Positions 60,613-64,000 of a stretch of 64,000 bases of DNA are shown piece after piece. Source of the stretch: Noviherbaspirillum malthae (lineage in GTDB: Bacteria > Pseudomonadota > Gammaproteobacteria > Burkholderiales > Burkholderiaceae_D). The notes beneath the pieces are model-generated. The model was not told the origin of the DNA, did not search any database, and saw only the letters and a program-made list of their open reading frames with translations. Location of the stretch: the NCBI RefSeq assembly GCF_015352985.1, contig NZ_JACYXF010000006.1:124001-188000 (forward strand). Direction: 5' to 3'. Numbering within the stretch: the stretch's first letter is position 1; each line of letters opens with the position of its first letter. Both the position numbers and the translations under genes were made by a program.

Positions 60613-61445
60613 TTGGCTCCTACCACCAGCGACTGCTGATAGTCGGTCTTGACGAAGCCCGCGAAGTGCTTGTTGGTCACGTCAAGAAATTCCTTGGAGC
60701 GGTAGGCGTCGGCGAGATCCTTGACCCACTTCTTGTCCTTGTCCTCGGTGCGAATCGCCACCAGGTTCTGATAGGTCGGCGAAGTCTTTTCCAGCGCGAG
60801 GGCCTGCGTCAGCTTGAGGCCGGATGCCAGTGCGAAATTGCCGTTGATGAAGGAAAAGTCGGTATCGTCCAGCGAGCGCGGCAGCTGCGCCGCCTCCAGA
60901 GGAATCAGCTTGATTTTCTTCACGTTGACGGCCACGTCCTTTTCGGATGCGCGGATCGGGTCGTAGCCTTCACGCAGCTTGATCCAGCCCAGCTGCTCCA
61001 GCACCACGAGCGCACGCGCCTGGTTGGTCGGATCGTTAGGCAGCGCAACGTTCGCACCTTCCTTGACCTCGTTTACGTTCTTGTACTTCTTGCTGTAGAT
61101 CGCGATCGGCGCGGTTGGCACCTTGAGCAATTCGCTCAGAGCAAGCTTGTTCTCGGTGGCGAACTTGGTGAGGTAGACGATGTGCTGGAAAGCATTGGCA
61201 TCCAGCGCACCCTGCGCCAGCGCGAAGTTCGGCTGCACATAGTCATTGAATTCGACCACCTTGACGGCATAGCCCTTCTTCTCGAGGATGGGCTTGATGC
61301 CGACCTTGACCTGGTCGGCATACGGACCGGCAGTGGCGCCGATGACGATTTCCTTCTTGTCCTGCGCAAAGGAAGCGGGCGAAAGAGCAAGGCCCGAGCC
61401 GATGGCAAGAGCAGTGGCGATGAGTGCGCGGCGGGAGATGGACAT
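60609..61445 (-). CDS. metQ: MetQ/NlpA-family substrate-binding protein (first receptor)
   Basis: A 278-aa receptor; ATG 61445 with AAAGGAAAAC upstream. Signal MSISRRALIATALAIGSGLALSPASFAQ, with Arg-Arg near the start (Tat-like), no lipobox. Blocks: EIVIGATAGPYADQVKVGIKPILEKKGYAVKVVEFNDYVQPNFALAQGALDANAFQHIVYL, ANVALPNDPTNQARALVVLEQLGWIKL, IPLEAAQLPRSLDDTDFSFINGNFALASGL. It sits directly after the permease and ATPase genes, forming a MetNIQ-like transporter. Methionine is the classic ligand; context favours other sulfur compounds. Confidence 0.88.
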   Translation of the reverse strand: MSISRRALIATALAIGSGLALSPASFAQDKKEIVIGATAGPYADQVKVGIKPILEKKGYAVKVVEFNDYVQPNFALAQGALDANAFQHIVYLTKFATENKLALSELLKVPTAPIAIYSKKYKNVNEVKEGANVALPNDPTNQARALVVLEQLGWIKLREGYDPIRASEKDVAVNVKKIKLIPLEAAQLPRSLDDTDFSFINGNFALASGLKLTQALALEKTSPTYQNLVAIRTEDKDKKWVKDLADAYRSKEFLDVTNKHFAGFVKTDYQQSLVVGAK

Positions 61446-61517
61446 GTGTTTTCCTTTATGTGTTGTCGGTATGGTGTTGCTGCAATCTGTTGCTGCAGTC
61501 TGTCGCTTCAATTGCGT

Positions 61518-62180
61518 TCAGCGCTTGTCGATGTGCCGTGCGATGCCGTTGCCCGCGAACTGGATCAGCTGCACCAGCACGATCAGGATGGCAACGGTGA
61601 AGATCATGACGTCGGTCTGGAAGCGGTAGTAGCCGTAGCGGATGGCTAGGTCGCCGATGCCGCCGCCGCCGACCACGCCGGCGACCGCCGAGTAAGACAG
61701 GAAGCTGATGGTCAACACCGTCAGCGCGAGCACCAGGCCGGAACGGGCTTCGACCAGCAGCACGCGCAGCACGATCTGCCATTCGCTTGCGCCGATTGCA
61801 TGGGCGGCCTCGATCACCCCGTGCGGGACCTCGCGCAGGGTCTGCTCGACCAGCCGTGCAAAGTAGGGAATGGCCGCGACCGACAGCGGTACCGCCGCAG
61901 CGACCGGACCGATCGAGGATCCGGTTAGCACGCGCGTGAACGGCACCAGTGCAACCAGCAGAATGATGAAGGGGAACGAGCGCAGCGTATTGACCAGCCA
62001 GCCCATTGCCAGAAACAGCGGGCGGTTGGCCAGCGACTGCTTCGGTCCCAGCAGGAACAGCAGGATGCCGAGCGGCCCGCCGATGAAAATGGCCGACGCA
62101 AGACCGATGCCCAGCATCAGGAAAGTCTGGCCGATCGCGGTCCATAGCTCGGGCAGGATGTTGACGATATTCTCAGGCAT
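61518..62180 (-). CDS. metI: MetI-family ABC transporter permease
   Basis: A 220-aa membrane protein with five helices. ATG 62180 overlaps the ATPase gene by 8 bp. MetI blocks: ELWTAIGQTFLMLGIGLASAIFIGGPLGILLFL, VNTLRSFPFIILLVALVPFTRVLTGSSIGPVAAAVPLSVAAIPYFARLVEQTLREVPHGVIEAAHAIGAS (coupling helix with EAA-like EAAHAIGAS) and AVAGVVGGGGIGDLAIRYGYYRF. All are diagnostic of MetI-type permeases. Confidence 0.9.
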   Translation of the reverse strand: MPENIVNILPELWTAIGQTFLMLGIGLASAIFIGGPLGILLFLLGPKQSLANRPLFLAMGWLVNTLRSFPFIILLVALVPFTRVLTGSSIGPVAAAVPLSVAAIPYFARLVEQTLREVPHGVIEAAHAIGASEWQIVLRVLLVEARSGLVLALTVLTISFLSYSAVAGVVGGGGIGDLAIRYGYYRFQTDVMIFTVAILIVLVQLIQFAGNGIARHIDKR

Positions 62181-63000
62181 GCTTGACCTCCCGTTGACGC
62201 TCGGCATTGACCAGGCTGAGGAAGGTGCCGTACTGGCGCAGTTCCTGACCAAGGCTGGTTGAGGGCAGATACGCGTGGTCGCTCAGCTGGAACTGTTCCG
62301 CGATCCGCCCGTCCTCAATGACCGCGACCTGCCTGCACAATTCATGCACCACCGGCAATTCATGGGTGACGATGACGATCGTCACGCCGAGCCGTTCATT
62401 GATGTCGCGCAGCGTCTGCAGCACCGAGCGTGTCGTCTCCGCATCGAGCGCGGAAGTCGGCTCGTCGCACAGCAGGACCGAAGGCCGGCTTGCGAGCGCG
62501 CGTGCAATGGCCACGCGCTGCTTCTGCCCGCCGGACAGTTTCGACGGATAGCTCTGCGCCTTCGCTTCCAGACCCACGAGTTCGAGGCACTGGTAGACAC
62601 GGTCCTTCAACGCGGCGCCCCTGAGTTCGCCGTGCACTTTCAGCGGGAAAGCGACGTTTTCGAATACCGAGGCATTCTGCAGCAGGTTGAACTGCTGGAA
62701 AATCATGCCGATCGACTGGCGCGCCTTGCGCAGCGCGGTCTTGACCAGGGATGTCAGTTCGCGGCCGTCGATCCAGACCGCACCGCTGTCAGGCTGCTCA
62801 AGCAGGTTGATTAGGCGCAGCAGCGTCGACTTGCCGGCACCGCTCTTGCCGATCAGGCCGAAGATGTCGCCGCTGCGAACCTGCAGCGATGTCGGCCTGA
62901 CGGCATGGAACTGGCTGCCGTCAGGGAGTGTGAAGGATTTGCTGACCGAGTCCAGCCGGATCACGGCGGGACGCACAGCATCGAGCAGGGAGAGCGTCAT
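62173..63000 (-). CDS. metN: MetN-family ABC transporter ATPase lacking the NIL regulatory domain
   Basis: A 275-aa ATPase from ATG 63000. Walker A GKSGAGKST, Q-loop IGMIFQQFNLLQNASVFENVAFPL, signature LSGGQKQRVAIARALASRPSVLLCDEPTSALD, H-loop VIVTHELPVVHELC. Typical MetN proteins are about 340 aa with a C-terminal NIL/ACT-like methionine-sensing domain. This one stops soon after the ATPase domain (ending QREVKHA), so trans-inhibition by methionine should be absent. No clear Shine-Dalgarno precedes the ATG. Confidence 0.87.
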   Translation of the reverse strand: MTLSLLDAVRPAVIRLDSVSKSFTLPDGSQFHAVRPTSLQVRSGDIFGLIGKSGAGKSTLLRLINLLEQPDSGAVWIDGRELTSLVKTALRKARQSIGMIFQQFNLLQNASVFENVAFPLKVHGELRGAALKDRVYQCLELVGLEAKAQSYPSKLSGGQKQRVAIARALASRPSVLLCDEPTSALDAETTRSVLQTLRDINERLGVTIVIVTHELPVVHELCRQVAVIEDGRIAEQFQLSDHAYLPSTSLGQELRQYGTFLSLVNAERQREVKHA

Positions 63001-63029
63001 GGCAGTTCGAATTGGTCTCAGATGTTCTA

Positions 63030-64000
63030 TCAGGAGTAGGCGGTCGGTTCGGGCAACTTGCCGCTTAACACATAACGGCCGATGTCGCGCAGCTTGTAGT
63101 CGATCGGGTCGTGCAGGGTGTGGACGCGCACGTTTCGCCAGAAGCGGTCGAAACCGTAGCGTTCCGACGTCGCCCTGGCGCCGGTCACATCGAAAATCTG
63201 CGTCGAGGTCTCGATGCCCGCGTGATGCGCAAGGCATTTCGCTTCCGCCACCGTCACCGCCAGCTCGCCGCGGTCCTGTGCGGTGACGGCGTTGCCCTTG
63301 TGCAGCAGTCTCTCGAGTGCCGCTCCGGCTTGGTCGGCAAGGGCGATCGCGGGCCGCAGCAGCAGCCAAAGGTTGCCGTAGCGATGCTGGATGAAGGGGT
63401 CGTCTTCCGCCGAGGTCTGACCCGAGGCGAACCAGGGCCGGGCCTGCTCGCGCGTATAGCGGCTGGCTTCCTCGAATGCCCCCAGACCGATGCCCAGGTA
63501 GAGATTGGCCATGATCAGCTGGGCCACCTGCGAGCGCAGCGTTGCCTGCGGCGTCGGCGCAATGCCCGGCGGCTGCAGCACTTCGGCATGGAGCAATTCC
63601 ACACCGTCGAAGCGCACATTGCCGCTGTCGGTCTGGCGTTGTCCGAATGCGTCCCAGCCGGCCTGGACTTCGATACCTGCCCGGTTCGTCGGCAGTGCGG
63701 CAATCAATGCGGTCTGCGTCGCTTCATGCCATGCCGAAATGGTCAGCACGTCGGAGCCGACCGATCCGGATGCAAAGCTCTTGATGCCGTCGAGACGGAA
63801 ACCGTTCGGCGTGTCGGTGGCAATGACGCGCTTGTCGAGCGGATTGAGCGCGTTGCCCCAAAAGAGATCGCGGCGTACGGTGTCAGTCAGAAGCGCCGCC
63901 TGCTGTTCGTCGTTACCGTAAAGCTGTACGCCGGCCAGTTGCAAATGGTGGAAGCCGAAGATGTGGGCAAGTGCGCTGTCGACCTTTGCCAATTCGCGCA
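63030..64000 (-). CDS. SfnB-like flavin monooxygenase (acyl-CoA dehydrogenase fold), 5' end beyond window
   Basis: At least 323 residues; the frame continues past the right window edge. It matches the gene at 57151-58308 along its length: VDSALAHIFGFHHLQLAGVQLYGN, WGNALNPLDKRVIATDTPNGFRLDGIKSFASGSVGSDVLTISA, FGQRQTDSGNVRFDGVEL, ERYGFDRFWRNVRVHTLHDPIDYKLRDIGRYVLSG. It is 29 bp upstream of metN on the same strand, so it is probably cotranscribed with metNIQ. Likely an FMNH2-dependent sulfur-compound oxygenase of the SfnB/DszC group. Confidence 0.83.
   Translation of the reverse strand, partial: RELAKVDSALAHIFGFHHLQLAGVQLYGNDEQQAALLTDTVRRDLFWGNALNPLDKRVIATDTPNGFRLDGIKSFASGSVGSDVLTISAWHEATQTALIAALPTNRAGIEVQAGWDAFGQRQTDSGNVRFDGVELLHAEVLQPPGIAPTPQATLRSQVAQLIMANLYLGIGLGAFEEASRYTREQARPWFASGQTSAEDDPFIQHRYGNLWLLLRPAIALADQAGAALERLLHKGNAVTAQDRGELAVTVAEAKCLAHHAGIETSTQIFDVTGARATSERYGFDRFWRNVRVHTLHDPIDYKLRDIGRYVLSGKLPEPTAYS

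Overview
This is a GC-rich, densely coding chromosomal window. The family mix points to a beta-proteobacterium of the order Burkholderiales, probably Oxalobacteraceae (Herbaspirillum/Noviherbaspirillum-like). It includes a TctC/Bug solute-binding protein, a Burkholderiales-type trimeric porin, many LysR regulators, TRAP and ABC importers for organic acids, and SfnB/DszA-type sulfur genes. No rRNA, tRNA, CRISPR array, transposase or intact prophage was found. The genus is an inference.

Layout. 1-4.4 kb (minus): 5'-part of rlhA (23S rRNA C2501 hydroxylation), an acidic protein of unknown function, an exported or anchored methyltransferase and an APC amino-acid permease. 4.7-8.6 kb: two paralogous LysR genes that converge and overlap, then a DapA-family lyase and a TctC-type binding protein. 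8.8-13 kb: a large TolB-propeller/amidohydrolase lipoprotein and a membrane-anchored Mrr-like nuclease. 13.4-21 kb: cytochrome c, LysR, DctA-like symporter, alpha/beta-hydrolase lipoprotein, porin and SulP transporter. 21-28 kb: ABC exporter, AraC regulator, beta-hydroxyacid dehydrogenase, GcvA-type LysR, small HTH protein and an orphan LivK-type binding protein. Between the dehydrogenase and the LysR lies a candidate small RNA with its own sigma70-type promoter and a clean intrinsic terminator. 28-31.7 kb: Lrp regulator divergent from a TrpXYZ-type ABC importer. 31.7-38.5 kb: glucarate dehydratase (gudD) with a LacI operator over its start site, the LacI regulator, REP-like hairpins, a GH3 glycosidase lipoprotein and a parvulin isomerase. 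38.6-49.1 kb: LysR, GPH/MFS symporter and a complete four-carbon acid-sugar (D-erythronate) locus: denD divergent from gntR-otnK-otnC-otnI-dctP-dctQ-dctM. 49-53 kb: outer-membrane phospholipase A, FUSC-like membrane protein, a probable fluoroacetate dehalogenase and a 55-residue membrane protein. 53-64 kb: a sulfur-scavenging island with an SsuABC-like transporter (two binding proteins), two SfnB-like flavin monooxygenases, a MetNIQ-like transporter (two binding proteins) and a DszA/NtaA-type FMN monooxygenase.

The genes describe a soil or plant-associated heterotroph that takes up sugar acids (glucarate, erythronate), dicarboxylates, amino acids and organosulfur compounds through high-affinity importers, each with a local regulator. 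The most novel-looking element is the roughly 67-nt RNA gene at about 25.1 kb. Its promoter is overlapped by a 30-bp element that recurs, as a diverged copy, upstream of the neighbouring gcvA-type LysR gene, a layout recalling the enterobacterial GcvA/GcvB pair.
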